Source of the DNA: Streptococcus mitis
GTDB lineage: Bacteria > Bacillota > Bacilli > Lactobacillales > Streptococcaceae
Reading direction: 5' to 3'
Assembly: GCF_009496155.1 (NCBI RefSeq)
Contig: NZ_WIJP01000005.1
Span: 81,440 to 145,439, forward strand
Length of the DNA: 64,000 nucleotides
The notes under the pieces are model-generated. The model had not been told where the DNA came from and searched no databases. It saw only the letters and a list, made by a program, of their open reading frames with translations. Positions 25,246 through 35,815 of the stretch are shown here, piece by piece. Numbering within the stretch: the first letter of the stretch is position 1; every line of letters starts with the position of its first letter. A program made the translations under genes and the position numbers.

Positions 25246-25288
25246 GTGTAGTCTTAGCACTAAAAAACGATAGAAAAAACACCCCTTC

Positions 25289-25343
25289 TGAACTGCACCC
25301 CAAAAGTTAGACAGAAAAAACCTAACTTTTGTGGCGCAGTTCA
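25289..25343. repeat. Back-to-back IS3-type terminal repeats (55-bp hairpin)
   Basis: TGAACTGCACCCCAAAAGTT (25289-25308) pairs with the complement of TGAACTGCGCCACAAAAGTT (ending 25343), 22 bases per arm with two mismatches and about 11 bases between. The arms resemble ends of IS3-family elements (IS150-like). This looks like an IS reduced to its two ends; it could also fold as a transcription stop. Confidence 0.55.
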
Positions 25344-25437
25344 TTCGCGCCACATAAAGTTATTTAAGCATATCCTTTTCTCTCATTACCATTTTCTGTT
25401 ATAATAAATTGTACTTCTAAAATAGAAAGGTCTTAAG

Positions 25438-26583
25438 ATGACAACTCTTATTAAACATAAACGTGTAGAATTTTCAGAACTTTTTTATGACTTAGTTTTT
25501 GTTTTTGCAATTTCAAAAGTAACTACTTTAATTGACCATCTTCATAATGGTATTTTGACTTGGAATTCTTTCCTTGATTTTTTCATTGCTACTTTGTTTC
25601 TCATCGATTCCTGGATGATTCAAACCGATTATACCAATCGCTATGGAAAGAACTCTTTATTTAACATAGTAATCATGTTTATCAAAATGGGAATTTTACT
25701 CTTTATAGCCAATATGATTGGACCTGATTGGCAACAATATTTTCATTATCTCTGTTGGGCTATTGGTACATTAACCCTTACCTTATTTTTTCAATATTTG
25801 GTTGAATTTTTTAGAAAATCAACCGATGATGCTAATCGGGAAAGTATCAAAGGTTTTCTATGGATAACAGGTCTAGGAAGTTTAGGATTCTATCTAGCAG
25901 CTCTTCTTCCTATTTACCTTAGAGTCTATATCTTATTTGCTAGTATTCTGCTAACATTTATTATGCCAAGTATCTTGCTTAATAAATGTTAGCATTACCA
26001 GGTAAATCTCCCCCATTTAATCGAGCGCATCTCCCTTCTTGTCATTATTATGTTTGGAGAGATGATTACGGAGCTAGCTAACTTCTTTACAATCGAGAAT
26101 TTCTCGATTTATTCGGTTCTTTATTTCATTATTATGATTTCTCTGTTCTTGTTTTATTTTGGTCAATTCGACCATGCTATTGATGAAAAATCTAATCAAA
26201 AGGGACTATTTCTAATTTACAGTCACTATCCTATTTTCATTGGACTTCTTATGATGACCGTTTCGATGAGTTTTCTTCTGAATCCTGAAGCTAATCGTCT
26301 CTTTGCAACCAGCTTCTCTTATATCGGATTTGGCCTCTTTCAAGCTGCTGTCCTAGTAAATGGGCCCCATAACAAACACTATCTTCGCTATTCGAAAAGT
26401 TACTACTGTGTCCAAGCGACACTCTATCTGGCTGCCTTGATTCTCTCTTTAATCTTTGCTTCTAATCCTATAATAGTAGTGAGTATAACAACCATTTTAG
26501 CTCTAGCTATAGCCATTCATTTTATTTATTTTTATATGACACAGAATAAAAAATATTCCAAATCTAACTGGGGGCTCTTTTAA
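25438..26583 (+). pseudogene. ltrA: Low temperature requirement protein A (LtrA), interrupted by one TAG
   Basis: One reading frame runs from the ATG at 25438 (GAAAGG upstream) to 26583 and is broken only by TAG at 25990-25992. The first part (184 residues) has VEFSELFYDLVFVFAISKVT, the LtrA N-terminal signature. After the stop, in the same frame, come HLIERISLLVIIMFGEMITELANFF and several membrane helices, the C-terminal half. Without the stop it would be a 381-residue, roughly 10-helix membrane protein. Either a fresh pseudogene or a truncated product; a reinitiation at 26050 is conceivable. Confidence 0.85.
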
Positions 26584-26601
26584 TGAGTTTATAACATAAA
26601 A

Positions 26602-26626
26602 AAGCTTTGGGAACCAAGGCTTTTTT
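26602..26626. terminator. Terminator between ltrA and the GNAT gene
   Basis: AAGCTTTGG/CCAAGGCTT stem (one G-T pair) followed by six T; A-rich on the other side. Confidence 0.7.
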
Positions 26627-26631
26627 GATTT

Positions 26632-27120
26632 CTATCTAAACTTTTTCATAAGGTATTTTCGTGCAGGTGCTTCAACTATTTGAACGATTTCAAATCCTTC
26701 TTTTTGATAAAGGTGCTGAGCTGCTTGATTTGCCTCGAAGACATTTAGAGAAATACTATCTATGTCTCCATTTTCAAAGACCAAACTAACAAATTTCCTT
26801 AAAGCCTGCCTACCTAAGCCTTGTCCCTGTTTCTGGGGATTGATAAAAAATCTTCCAATATGAAGATTGCTGTCTTCTTGCCTGATTTTCTGGATAAGTC
26901 CCACAAACTCTTGTCCATCAAAGATAGAAAAGATTCCTTCCAAATCTTGCAAGATTTGAATTGTTAAAGGAAAAGGAATCATTGTCCCCATCCATTGTTC
27001 TTGAAAGGATTTGCCAAGGGAGTTAGACCATCGGCATACGAGCTGGGCATTTTCTGTGCTCACATTTTCTTCAAAACGAATTGTCATCTTGACCTCACTA
27101 TCTTGTTTATGTTTCTCCAT
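26632..27120 (-). CDS. GNAT family N-acetyltransferase
   Basis: About 162 residues from the ATG at 27120 (AGGAG upstream). The frame extends to 27261, but that part overlaps the divergent pilD gene. Acetyl-CoA motif FFINPQKQGQGLGRQALRKFV and the C-terminal ASP-like pattern VFEANQAAQHLYQKEGFEIVQI identify the fold. Acceptor unknown. It shares a 36-base divergent spacer with the competence gene pilD. Confidence 0.87.
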   Translation of the reverse strand: MEKHKQDSEVKMTIRFEENVSTENAQLVCRWSNSLGKSFQEQWMGTMIPFPLTIQILQDLEGIFSIFDGQEFVGLIQKIRQEDSNLHIGRFFINPQKQGQGLGRQALRKFVSLVFENGDIDSISLNVFEANQAAQHLYQKEGFEIVQIVEAPARKYLMKKFR

Positions 27121-27141
27121 TATACTACTTCTCCTATTTTT

Positions 27142-27149
27142 TACGAATA
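27142..27149 (+). promoter_or_regulatory. ComX (SigX) cin-box for pilD
   Basis: TACGAATA, the exact -10 element used by the competence sigma factor ComX, lies eight bases before the pilD ATG, with a T-rich stretch just upstream as in other com-boxes. It implies pilD is a late competence gene. Confidence 0.85.
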
Positions 27150-27156
27150 GATAAGT

Positions 27157-27816
27157 ATGATAGATATTTATTTTTTTCTTGTCGGGAGCATTCTCGCTTC
27201 CTTTCTTGGTTTGGTCATTGACCGTTTCCCTGAGCAATCCATTATCCGACCGGCTAGTCACTGCGATTCTTGTCAGACTCGCTTGCGTCCCTTAGATTTG
27301 ATTCCGATTATCTCCCAAGTAATTGGTCGCTTTCGCTGTCGCTACTGCAAGGCTCGCTATCCATTCTGGTATGCCATCTTTGAACTAGGCTTAGGGCTCC
27401 TCTTTCTATCTTGGTCTTTGGGATTACTTTCCTTGGGACAAGTCGTCCTCATAACTGCTGGCTTGACCTTGGGCATCTACGACTTTCGCCATCAAGAATA
27501 TCCCTTACTAGTCTGGATGACTTTCCACCTACTCCTAATGGCCTGCTCTGGATGGAATCTGGTCATGGCCGTCTTCCTTATCCTTGGAATCATGGCTCAT
27601 TTTATCGATATCCGCATGGGTGCAGGGGATTTTCTCTTTCTTTCTTCTTGCGCTCTCGTCTTTAGCGCGACCGAATTACTGATCTTGATTCAGTTTGCTT
27701 CTGCGACGGGCATCCTGGCCTTTCTCCTGCAAAAGAAAAAGGAAAGACTTCCTTTCGTGCCTTTCCTTTTACTCGCTGCTTGCATGATTATTTTTGGTAA
27801 GCTACTGCTTGTTTGA
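27157..27816 (+). CDS. pilD: Type IV prepilin leader peptidase (competence)
   Basis: The 219-residue membrane enzyme has the two CXXC pairs HCDSCQTR and FRCRYCKA of bifunctional prepilin peptidases, then the aspartyl protease residues in GIYDFRHQ and the MGAGDFLF (GxGD) motif. It cleaves leader peptides of ComGC-type pseudopilins for the DNA-uptake pilus. The cin-box at 27142 and a very short leader mean it is made during competence. No clear ribosome-binding site. Its last 29 bases overlap the end of trpA on the opposite strand. Confidence 0.92.
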   Translation: MIDIYFFLVGSILASFLGLVIDRFPEQSIIRPASHCDSCQTRLRPLDLIPIISQVIGRFRCRYCKARYPFWYAIFELGLGLLFLSWSLGLLSLGQVVLITAGLTLGIYDFRHQEYPLLVWMTFHLLLMACSGWNLVMAVFLILGIMAHFIDIRMGAGDFLFLSSCALVFSATELLILIQFASATGILAFLLQKKKERLPFVPFLLLAACMIIFGKLLLV

Positions 27817-28564
27817 TAAAGTCCTGAATTGGCTCTCCTTGGTGGAGAGCTTTTACAATTTTCGAACCGACGATAACACCATCTGACACCGCATTGAAGC
27901 GTTCTACATCGGCTTGACTAGATACGCCAAAACCTGTCAAGACTGGGATATCAGCCACATGATGCAATTGTGCCAAGTGCTTGTCCAAGTCTGCACGATA
28001 ATTGCCAGATTTCCCTGTCACCCCATTGATGGCAACTGCATAGACGAATCCTTCTGCCCCTTCAATCAACTCTTTCTGACGCTCAATCCCTGTGGTCAAG
28101 CTTACTAAAGGAATCAAAGCAATGTCTGTGTCTGCCAAAAAAGGCTCTACAAAGTTGGCATGCTCATGAGGCAGGTCTGGAATAATCAAGCCCTTAACCG
28201 CTGTATCTGCCAAACCTTTAACAAAATTCTCCACACCGTACTGAAAGAGGGGGTTGAAGTAGGTCATGATGACCAGCGGAACCTCTGTTTCAATGGTTTT
28301 CAAGGTTTCAACCAAAGCCTGGGTAGAAGTCCCGTGGGCTAAACTGCGCAAGCCAGCTTCTTCGATAACAGGTCCATCTGCAACAGGGTCTGAAAAGGGA
28401 ATGCCCACTTCAATGGCAGAGACACCCAAATCTTCTAAAAAGTGTATTGTTTCTCCGAGTCCATCCAAACCTTTCTCATGGTCTCCAGCCATGATATAGG
28501 GAACAAAAATTCCTTTTCCAGCTGCTTTAATAGCATTCAATTTTTCTGTTAGTGTCTTAGGCAT
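27788..28564 (-). CDS. trpA: Tryptophan synthase alpha chain
   Basis: The 258-residue TIM barrel, from the ATG at 28564, carries VPYIMAGD, the catalytic Glu in [18 protein letters not shown] and Asp in IPDLPHEH. It splits indole-3-glycerol phosphate to indole. The start overlaps the trpB stop by eight bases. Last gene of the trp operon; its 3' end overlaps pilD. Confidence 0.96.
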   Translation of the reverse strand: MPKTLTEKLNAIKAAGKGIFVPYIMAGDHEKGLDGLGETIHFLEDLGVSAIEVGIPFSDPVADGPVIEEAGLRSLAHGTSTQALVETLKTIETEVPLVIMTYFNPLFQYGVENFVKGLADTAVKGLIIPDLPHEHANFVEPFLADTDIALIPLVSLTTGIERQKELIEGAEGFVYAVAINGVTGKSGNYRADLDKHLAQLHHVADIPVLTGFGVSSQADVERFNAVSDGVIVGSKIVKALHQGEPIQDFIKQAVAYQK

Positions 28565-29780
28565 GAGCTTCTCCCTTCTTTGCTGCATCTGCTTCCAAGC
28601 GGTCTTTGACTTGAACCACATCCTTGTCCCCACGACCTGATAAACAGACAATCATAGACTTGTCTGGGCCCAGTTCTTTGGCCAATCTCACCGCAAAGGC
28701 AATAGCGTGACTAGATTCCAAGGCTGGGATAATTCCTTCCACACGAGACAAGAGCTGGAATCCTTCCAAGGCTTCTTCGTCTGTCACAGGAACATAGCTG
28801 GCACGTTTGATATCGTGGTAGTGAGAATGTTCTGGACCGATGCCAGGATAGTCCAAACCTGCTGAGATAGAGAAGGCTTCAAGAATTTGACCATGGGCAT
28901 CTTGGAGCACATCCATGAGAGAACCGTGAAGAACACCCGGACGACCCTTAGTCAAGGTAGCTGCGTGATGCTCTGTATCCACACCAAGTCCTGCTGCTTC
29001 AGCTCCATACATAGCTACTGACTCATCTTCTACAAATGGATGGAAGAGCCCGATAGCATTCGACCCACCACCAACACAGGCTACTAGGGCATCTGGTAAA
29101 TCTTGACCTGTTAAGTCACGGTACTGTTGTTTAGCTTCTCTACCGATGACACTTTGGAAGTCACGAACGATTTCTGGGAATGGATGAGGCCCCAAGGCAG
29201 AACCAAGGATATAGTGGGTATCATCGATATTAGCTACCCATGAACGAAGAGCTGCATTGACCGCATCCTTGAGCACACGCGAACCGTCTGTCACTGCCTC
29301 AACCTTGGCTCCCAAAAGCTCCATACGGAAGACATTGAGAGCTTGGCGTTTGACATCTTCCTCACCCATGTAGATAGTACATTCCATGTTAAAGAGGGCT
29401 GCAGCTGTTGCAGTTGCTACACCGTGCTGACCAGCACCTGTTTCAGCGATAATTTTCTTTTTACCCATGCGTTTAGCAAGCAAAACTTGTCCCAAGGCAT
29501 TGTTAATCTTGTGGGCTCCTGTATGGTTAAGGTCTTCACGTTTAAGATAAATCTTGGCTCCGCCAATATGCTGGGTCAAGTTTTTTGCGTAGTAAAGGGG
29601 AGTTTCACGCCCCACATACTGGCGCAAGAGTTGGTTTAATTCCTCTTGGAAACTTGGGTCTGCCTGACTTTCACGGTAGGCCTTCTCCAACTCCAAAACT
29701 GCTGTCATCAATGTTTCTGGGACAAAACGTCCGCCGAATTTTCCATAAAATCCATCTTTATTTGGTTCCTGATATGCCAT
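28557..29780 (-). CDS. trpB: Tryptophan synthase beta chain
   Basis: The 407-residue PLP enzyme has the Schiff-base Lys in [10 protein letters not shown], the catalytic Glu in AETGAGQHG, the phosphate loop [10 protein letters not shown] and the [10 protein letters not shown] and [15 protein letters not shown] segments of classical TrpB1. It joins indole with serine. It overlaps trpF by 23 bases. A second trpB copy lies upstream of trpE. Confidence 0.96.
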   Translation of the reverse strand: MAYQEPNKDGFYGKFGGRFVPETLMTAVLELEKAYRESQADPSFQEELNQLLRQYVGRETPLYYAKNLTQHIGGAKIYLKREDLNHTGAHKINNALGQVLLAKRMGKKKIIAETGAGQHGVATATAAALFNMECTIYMGEEDVKRQALNVFRMELLGAKVEAVTDGSRVLKDAVNAALRSWVANIDDTHYILGSALGPHPFPEIVRDFQSVIGREAKQQYRDLTGQDLPDALVACVGGGSNAIGLFHPFVEDESVAMYGAEAAGLGVDTEHHAATLTKGRPGVLHGSLMDVLQDAHGQILEAFSISAGLDYPGIGPEHSHYHDIKRASYVPVTDEEALEGFQLLSRVEGIIPALESSHAIAFAVRLAKELGPDKSMIVCLSGRGDKDVVQVKDRLEADAAKKGEAHA

Positions 29781-30357
29781 GCTTTACCCTCTCTATAAAT
29801 CTTCTAATCTTTTCATGATCTTTTTGTCCATCTGTCTCCACTCCGCTTGATACATCTACTGCATAGGGAGTAAAGTGGTGAATTGCTTGTACTACATTGT
29901 CTTCATTAAGCCCACCTGCGATAAAGAAGGGCTGAGTTAGTCCAATCGTATCCAGTTGACCCCAGTCAAAGGTCTTGCCACTCCCAGCCACAGGGGCATC
30001 AAAGAGTAGATAGTCTGCCTGAGAATTGGGCACATGACCCTCTCCATCCACCTGCACAGCCTGAATGCTGGCACAAGGCAAATCCTCAAACAAATCATCT
30101 GCCACCTGACCGTGAACTTGTACCAAGTCCAAGCCAACTTTGTCAATCGCTTCTAACAGTTCTACCCGACTTGGTGAAACAAATACACCAACCTTTTTGA
30201 CATCTGCAGGAATAAGCTTTGCCAGCTCAGCAGCCTGATCCAAAGTCACCTGTCTTTTACTAGGTGCCAAGACAAAACCGATGTAGTCTGCTCCTGCTGA
30301 TACGGCTGTTTCCACCGCTTCCTTGGTCGATAATCCGCAAATTTTAACCTTTGTCAA
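29758..30357 (-). CDS. trpF: Phosphoribosylanthranilate isomerase
   Basis: The 199-residue TIM barrel has the catalytic Cys in [12 protein letters not shown] and Asp in YLLFDAPV, with GGLNEDNV for phosphate binding. It overlaps trpC upstream by 14 bases and trpB downstream by 23, so translation is coupled. Confidence 0.95.
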   Translation of the reverse strand: MTKVKICGLSTKEAVETAVSAGADYIGFVLAPSKRQVTLDQAAELAKLIPADVKKVGVFVSPSRVELLEAIDKVGLDLVQVHGQVADDLFEDLPCASIQAVQVDGEGHVPNSQADYLLFDAPVAGSGKTFDWGQLDTIGLTQPFFIAGGLNEDNVVQAIHHFTPYAVDVSSGVETDGQKDHEKIRRFIERVKHGISGTK

Positions 30358-31111
30358 TTTGCAACTCCTTGATTCTCTGGGCTACATCTTCTGCCTGCAT
30401 GAGAGCTGTCCCTACTAAAATTCCGTTAAAGTATGGCGCTACTCGTTCCGCATTCTGCCCTGTGAAAATAGCAGATTCAGAAATGTACAAGCAATCATCT
30501 TTGAAATGTTTAGCCAAATCTACACTGGTCTGCAAGTCAACTTCAAAGGTGGTCAAGTTGCGATTATTGACCCCGATAATCTCAGCACCAAGTCTATGGG
30601 CTACTTCTAGTTCAGCTAGATTGTGGGTTTCCACCAAGACTTCCAGACCAAGCTCTATCGCGTATTCGTAAAGTTCCTTGAGTCGTTCTTCGGACAAGGC
30701 AGCCACAATGAGCAAAATGACTGTCGCACCAGCATTACGGGCACGTATGATTTGCTTTTCATCGATGATAAAGTCCTTGTTGAGCGTTGGAATCTGTACC
30801 TGACTGGAAATCTCCCGTAGATAATCCAGGTGCCCTTTAAAGAAAACTTCATCTGTCAGAACAGAAATCATCACTGCTCCGTTCGCTTCATAAGTCTGGG
30901 CCTGTTGCACGATATCCACATCGAGATTGATATCTCCCAGACTAGGACTAGCTTTCTTGACCTCAGCGATTACCTGCAAGCGTTCCTGATGATTCTTCAA
31001 AAATTCTGCCAAGCGATAGGTTTGACGCAGGGGCTGGATTTCCTCCAGCTCCATCTGATCGACCTCACGCGCCTTCTGCTCCAAGATTCGTGCTAAAAAT
31101 TCCTGACTCAT
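30344..31111 (-). CDS. trpC: Indole-3-glycerol phosphate synthase
   Basis: The 255-residue TIM barrel shows [35 protein letters not shown] and [13 protein letters not shown], the family's active-site strands. It cyclises CdRP to indole-3-glycerol phosphate. The start overlaps the trpD stop by four bases. Confidence 0.95.
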   Translation of the reverse strand: MSQEFLARILEQKAREVDQMELEEIQPLRQTYRLAEFLKNHQERLQVIAEVKKASPSLGDINLDVDIVQQAQTYEANGAVMISVLTDEVFFKGHLDYLREISSQVQIPTLNKDFIIDEKQIIRARNAGATVILLIVAALSEERLKELYEYAIELGLEVLVETHNLAELEVAHRLGAEIIGVNNRNLTTFEVDLQTSVDLAKHFKDDCLYISESAIFTGQNAERVAPYFNGILVGTALMQAEDVAQRIKELQIDKG

Positions 31112-32112
31112 TTTTGGTACTCCTGTAACAGTCTAAGTTTTTCAAGGGCCTTGCCACTAGCAATGACTTGACGGGCCAAGGCAACTCCATCCTTGATACT
31201 AGCCACCTTACCATTAGCATAGAAACCAAGACCAGCATTTAAGACCGTCGTTTCCAAGAATGGACTTGGTTCGTTTTTCAGAACGCTGAGCAAAATTTCT
31301 GCATTTTCCTGAGCATTTCCTCCACGAATATCTTCGATATCGTAGCCTTCCATTCCCAAATCCTCTGGGGTAAAGCTTGACAAGCTGATTTCGCCATTTT
31401 CAAGAAGAGCAATCTTGGTTGTTCCATTCAAGCCAGCTTCATCCAACCCTTCTGGCCCAGCAACCACGATGGCACGTTTGCGACCCATATTTTTCAAAAC
31501 CTGAGCCGTACTTTCTAGAAGTTCTGGACGACTAATTCCAAGAAGCTGTGTTTCCAAGGCCATTGGGTGAATCAGGGGACCAGTCAAGTTCATAATCGTT
31601 GGAATTCCCAATTCCAAACGAGCTGGCATGATGTATTTCATAGCTGGGTGCATATTTTTGGCAAAGAGAAAGACGATGCCAGTTTTATCAAAAACCTTAC
31701 CTAGTTCAGCTGGTTTAAGGTCTAGGTTGATACCCAAGGCTTCAAGGACATCTGCAGAACCAGATTTAGAAGAAATCGAGCGGTTACCGTGTTTTGCCAT
31801 ATGAACACCACCACCAGCCAAGACAAAGGCTGCAGTTGTCGAGATGTTAAAGCTGAAAGACTTGTCCCCACCTGTACCACAGTTGTCCATGGCATCATGA
31901 ATCTCAGTTGGAATATGTTGGGCATGTCCTCTCATGACTTGGGCAATGGCTGTGCGTTCTTCAGGTGTTTCCCCCTTCATCTTAAGAGCCAAAAGGAGAG
32001 AAGCAATCTGTGCCTCCGTTACACGCCCAGTTACGATACGCTCAATGACATCCGTCATTTCCACACCTGATAAATTTTCAAATTTTGCTAGTTTTTCAAT
32101 AATCTCTTTCAT
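31108..32112 (-). CDS. trpD: Anthranilate phosphoribosyltransferase
   Basis: The 334-residue protein carries the PRPP-binding [17 protein letters not shown] motif, [21 protein letters not shown] and the catalytic [16 protein letters not shown] region. It adds phosphoribose to anthranilate. Ten bases after trpG. Confidence 0.95.
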   Translation of the reverse strand: MKEIIEKLAKFENLSGVEMTDVIERIVTGRVTEAQIASLLLALKMKGETPEERTAIAQVMRGHAQHIPTEIHDAMDNCGTGGDKSFSFNISTTAAFVLAGGGVHMAKHGNRSISSKSGSADVLEALGINLDLKPAELGKVFDKTGIVFLFAKNMHPAMKYIMPARLELGIPTIMNLTGPLIHPMALETQLLGISRPELLESTAQVLKNMGRKRAIVVAGPEGLDEAGLNGTTKIALLENGEISLSSFTPEDLGMEGYDIEDIRGGNAQENAEILLSVLKNEPSPFLETTVLNAGLGFYANGKVASIKDGVALARQVIASGKALEKLRLLQEYQK

Positions 32113-32122
32113 CCTAGTTTCC

Positions 32123-32689
32123 TCACTTTACAACCTTCTCGATAAAATTCCGAATAGAAGACAAGCCGTCTGGCGTTCCGATACTTTCTGGATGGTACTG
32201 GAAGCCATAAATTGGTAGGTTTTTGTGTTGAATTCCCATAATGGCCTGGTCATCAGTTGAACGAGCTGTCACTTCGAAGTCTTCTGGCATTTCCTCAATT
32301 AAAATACTGTGGTAACGCATGACCGCACGGCCATCCTCAATACCTTGATACAAAACAGATGGCGCTTCAAAGTTGATATTACTCTGTTTCCCATGCATGA
32401 CTTTGGGAGCCAAACCTAACTTACCACCAAAGACTTCTGCAATGGCTTGGTGACCCAAACAAATCCCAAGAATCGGCTTTTTGCCAGCAAAGTCACGAAT
32501 CATGTCTTCCATCTTACCAGCATCAACTGGCCAACCAGGACCAGGAGAAAAGACCAGACCATCTGCTTTTTCAGCTTCTTCATACAGCTTGGGATCATCA
32601 TTTCTCAAGACCTGAACTTCTGCGAAATTTCCAATGTATTGAGCCAAGTTATAGGTAAAAGAATCATAGTTGTCAATCAATAAAATCAT
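32123..32689 (-). CDS. trpG: Anthranilate synthase glutamine amidotransferase subunit
   Basis: The 188-residue class I amidotransferase has SPGPG (oxyanion strand), the nucleophile Cys in [10 protein letters not shown] and the His-Glu pair in YGFQYHPES. It supplies ammonia to TrpE. The ATG overlaps the trpE stop (ATGA). Confidence 0.95.
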   Translation of the reverse strand: MILLIDNYDSFTYNLAQYIGNFAEVQVLRNDDPKLYEEAEKADGLVFSPGPGWPVDAGKMEDMIRDFAGKKPILGICLGHQAIAEVFGGKLGLAPKVMHGKQSNINFEAPSVLYQGIEDGRAVMRYHSILIEEMPEDFEVTARSTDDQAIMGIQHKNLPIYGFQYHPESIGTPDGLSSIRNFIEKVVK

Positions 32690-34047
32690 GGTCTTAGTTC
32701 TCCAATTCTAGTCATAGATTTAGCCTTGTTAATGGTTTCTTGGTATTCATTTTGGGCGACAGAGTCGTATACAATTCCTGCCCCAGCCTGCACATAGGCT
32801 GTTTGATTTTTGAGAATCATAGTTCGGATGGCAATGGCGAAATCCATATCACCCGTCGCAGACAAGTAGCCGATTGCTCCTGCGTATACGCCCCGTTTTT
32901 CTGTTTCCAGTTCATAGATCCGTCTCATAGCTCGAATCTTTGGTGCTCCAGAAACTGTTCCAGCAGGAAGTGTTGATTTCAAGGCATCCATAGCAGTGAG
33001 TTCTGGAAGCAAACGCCCCTTGACCACACTGGTCAAATGCATGACGTAGCGGAAGAGCTCTACTTCCATATACTTGGTAACTTGGACACTTGCTGTTTCA
33101 GAGATGCGACCAATATCATTACGACCTAAGTCTACCAACATTCGATGCTCTGCTGTTTCCTTCTCATCCGAAAGCAGGTCTGTCGCCAAATCCTTGTCTT
33201 CTTCATCCGTAGCTCCTCTTGGTCGCGTCCCTGCAATCGGATTGGTTGTTACGATGCCATTTTTGACAGAAACCAAACTTTCTGGACTGGCACCGATGAT
33301 TTGATAATCCCCAAAATCATAGAAATAAAGGTAATTAGAAGGATTAGTCACGCGAAGATTTCTGTAGAAGTCAAATGGATTTCCAGTAACTTCTGCTGAA
33401 AAACGCTGACTGAGTACACATTGAAACATATCCCCGTTACGAATCAAGTCACGAGCTGTTTCTACCATTTCCTCAAACTTCTGAGGAGCGATATGGGATT
33501 TGAAGTCAAGTGGTGATAAATCCAAATCTTCAAATTCATTTGGAGCAGGAATGCGTAATTCCTCAAGCACTTGATTCAAAGCTTTTTCCAAGTCTTCTTG
33601 ACTGCGCTCACTATAAAGAGCATCCTCGATGACATGGATTTTTTCCTTCTTGTGGTCAAAGACCATGTAACTCTCATAGACGAAGAAATGCATGTCTGGC
33701 GTTCCAATTGTATCTTGAGGAATTTGACCAATTTCTTCATAAAGAGAAATCATATCGTAACCCACAAAACCAATGGCTCCTCCACCAAAAGGTAGGTCTG
33801 AATGGTGTTGGCTCTTATAAGTTACTTCATAAAGGAAATCCAAGGGATCACGATCAATCACTTGCCCATTTTGATAAAGAACTCCATTTTCAAACTTAAT
33901 CTCAAAAACAGGATTATAGGCTAAGATAGAAAAACGAGCTGTTTCCTTGTCTCTCGGAATACTCTCTAAAATAACCTTGTGTTGCCCCTTTAGGCGCATA
34001 TAAGCCAAGATTGGTGATAAGACATCTCCATGAATGATTCGTTCCAT
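32686..34047 (-). CDS. trpE: Anthranilate synthase component I
   Basis: The 453-residue protein starts at the ATG at 34047 (AAAGGGA upstream). The frame extends upstream through the T-box region but not as a gene. Chorismate-binding signatures: GDMFQCVLSQRFS, IAGTRPRG, DLGRNDIGRIS, LPAGTVSGAPK and VQAGAGIVYDS. It makes anthranilate from chorismate. First gene after the second T-box leader. Confidence 0.96.
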   Translation of the reverse strand: MERIIHGDVLSPILAYMRLKGQHKVILESIPRDKETARFSILAYNPVFEIKFENGVLYQNGQVIDRDPLDFLYEVTYKSQHHSDLPFGGGAIGFVGYDMISLYEEIGQIPQDTIGTPDMHFFVYESYMVFDHKKEKIHVIEDALYSERSQEDLEKALNQVLEELRIPAPNEFEDLDLSPLDFKSHIAPQKFEEMVETARDLIRNGDMFQCVLSQRFSAEVTGNPFDFYRNLRVTNPSNYLYFYDFGDYQIIGASPESLVSVKNGIVTTNPIAGTRPRGATDEEDKDLATDLLSDEKETAEHRMLVDLGRNDIGRISETASVQVTKYMEVELFRYVMHLTSVVKGRLLPELTAMDALKSTLPAGTVSGAPKIRAMRRIYELETEKRGVYAGAIGYLSATGDMDFAIAIRTMILKNQTAYVQAGAGIVYDSVAQNEYQETINKAKSMTRIGELRP

Positions 34048-34093
34048 TGTAATTTCCCTTTCAGTTCTACTTCTAGTCCGTGATGACTGTATG

Positions 34094-34340
34094 AAAAATC
34101 CCCACGCAAAACAACTTGCGTGAGGACGAAATTCGCGGTGCCACCTCAATTATAGGATTTCTCCTATCTCTCATTCCTGTCTTAGAAAGATTCTGTAACA
34201 GGCTGTGCGATAAAGGGCACTCCCTTGAGAATTATGTTTTCTTCTCTTATTTCAGATGAACCCAACCTTACAGTTTTCTCTGCTTGTTTCCAGCAACCAC
34301 AAGCTCTCTGTGAGAGAAAGGACTGTAATTTTTCCATCTA
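34094..34340 (-). promoter_or_regulatory. T-box leader of trpE (Trp-specific)
   Basis: Read on the minus strand: a base stem AGATG/CATCT encloses the Stem I region, and its 3' internal loop GGTTGGGTT holds the specifier TGG (Trp). Further on is the T-box GAGGTGGCACCGCG (34134-34147), then a terminator stem CCTCACGCAA/TTGCGTGGGG (34100-34124) and T run. Uncharged tRNA-Trp would stabilise the antiterminator. No promoter or terminator separates it from trpB2, so it works on read-through transcripts. Confidence 0.9.
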
Positions 34341-35519
34341 TTATTTTTTAGCTTCTAGGTAGTCCGCAATTGCAGCTACGTCCTTGTCTCCACGACCAGA
34401 GACATTGATAATGATAATGTCGTCTTTACTTAGTTTCGGTGCACGTTTAACTGCTTCTGCGATAGCGTGCGAACTTTCAATCGCTGGGATAATTCCTTCA
34501 GTCTTGCTGAGGAGGAGCAAGGCTTGAACCGCTTCTTCGTCTGTCGCAGCCACATAGTCCACGCGACCTGAATCTTTGAAGTAGGCGTGTTCTGGGCCAA
34601 CCCCTGGATAGTCCAATCCAGCTGAGATAGAGTAAACTGGAGCTAGCTCTCCGTCCTCCTTAAAGACTGCATAGGTCTTCATGCCATCGACAATTCCGAT
34701 ACTACCTTTTGTCATAGTAGCTGCGTGCTTGTCTGTATCAAGTCCGTGCCCAGCAGCTTCAACCCCAACCAATTTGACTTCTTCATCAGCCACATACTGA
34801 GAAAATGCACCGATGGCATTGGAACCACCACCTACACAAGCAATAACGTAGTCTGGTAAACGACCTTCTTTTTCTAAGATTTGACGGCGAGATTCTTCAC
34901 TGATGACCTTTTGGAACTCATGAACAATGGTTGGATATGGGTGAGGTCCTACAGCAGATCCCAAAACGTAGAAGGCTTCCAAATCATTCATCCATGCTCC
35001 AAAGGCTGCATCAACAGCATCTTTGAGGGTACGAGTCCCTGTTTCAACTGCATGAACAGTTGCTCCCATCATCTCCATACGGAAAACATTGAGACGTTGA
35101 CGTTCCACATCCTCTGCTCCCATGTAGACATCACAGGCCATACCAAACTTGGCTGCGGCCGCTGCAGTCGCAACACCGTGCTGACCTGCACCTGTTTCTG
35201 CGATCACTCGTTTTTTGCCCATACGTTTAGCAAGAAGAATTTGCCCTAAAACGTTGTTGAGCTTGTGAGAACCAAGGTGGTTAAGGTCTTCACGTTTGAG
35301 AAAAATCTTAGCTCCACCTAGGTGCTCTGTCAAACTTTCTGCAAAATAGAGCGGTGTTTCGCGACCTGAATAGTCCTTTAGGTAATGACGAAATTCTGCC
35401 AAAAACTCTGGATCATCTTTGTACTTTTCAAATGTCACTTCCAACTCATCCAACAAAGCCTGAATCGGCTCTGGTACGAAACTACCACCAAATTGTCCAA
35501 AATAACCTTTAGTTGTCAT
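34341..35519 (-). CDS. Second tryptophan synthase beta chain homologue
   Basis: The 392-residue TrpB paralogue keeps the Schiff-base Lys (HLGSHKLNN), catalytic Glu (AETGAGQHG), [10 protein letters not shown] and [15 protein letters not shown]. It changes neighbours: HTGAHK becomes HLGSHK, and GVLHGS becomes GIVDGM. It is clearly diverged from the operon's own trpB. It starts the trp transcript, with its own T-box in front and the trpE T-box behind. It may be a stand-alone indole- or serine-using enzyme, or a regulated extra TrpB. Confidence 0.9.
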   Translation of the reverse strand: MTTKGYFGQFGGSFVPEPIQALLDELEVTFEKYKDDPEFLAEFRHYLKDYSGRETPLYFAESLTEHLGGAKIFLKREDLNHLGSHKLNNVLGQILLAKRMGKKRVIAETGAGQHGVATAAAAAKFGMACDVYMGAEDVERQRLNVFRMEMMGATVHAVETGTRTLKDAVDAAFGAWMNDLEAFYVLGSAVGPHPYPTIVHEFQKVISEESRRQILEKEGRLPDYVIACVGGGSNAIGAFSQYVADEEVKLVGVEAAGHGLDTDKHAATMTKGSIGIVDGMKTYAVFKEDGELAPVYSISAGLDYPGVGPEHAYFKDSGRVDYVAATDEEAVQALLLLSKTEGIIPAIESSHAIAEAVKRAPKLSKDDIIIINVSGRGDKDVAAIADYLEAKK

Positions 35520-35556
35520 AAAATTTTTCCTCTTTCTGTATTGATTTCAAGATATG

Positions 35557-35806
35557 AAAAAGCCCACACACAGAATTAAATTCCGTGTGAGGGCGTTGGT
35601 AACGCGGTGCCACCTCAATTATAAAGGGACTATTCCCCTTTACATCTCTGCCTTGTCTAACAACAAGTTGCACTGTAAGGTGTGCGCACCGAATTTTCAT
35701 TGTTTCAAATTCATTTTTAAAATCAGCCCACTTTCACTACTTCCAACCACCTGTTCACAATCACCACAGGCTCCCTGAAGATCAAAAATAGTTACTTTTC
35801 TGATTT
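35557..35806 (-). promoter_or_regulatory. T-box leader of trpB2 (Trp-specific)
   Basis: On the minus strand: base stem AAATCAG/CTGATTT, a 3' specifier loop GAAAGTGGG containing TGG, the T-box GAGGTGGCACCGCG (35603-35616), and a terminator formed by GCCCTCACACGGAATT with its partner ending in GTGGGC and five T (35557-35596). Same plan and same specifier as the trpE leader. Confidence 0.9.
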
Positions 35807-35815
35807 GTTGAACTT

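Noticed and set aside
26050..26583. Separate membrane protein gene downstream of the LtrA N-terminal part
   Set aside because: Same frame as the upstream part, no ribosome-binding site, and it completes the LtrA family sequence; treated as one broken gene.
30663..30670. Reverse-strand TACGAATA, identical to the ComX cin-box
   Set aside because: It lies deep inside the trpC coding sequence on the coding strand, with no gene start behind it; likely chance.
34048..34149. N-terminal extension of TrpE
   Set aside because: The extension runs through the T-box terminator and antiterminator, and residues do not match TrpE.
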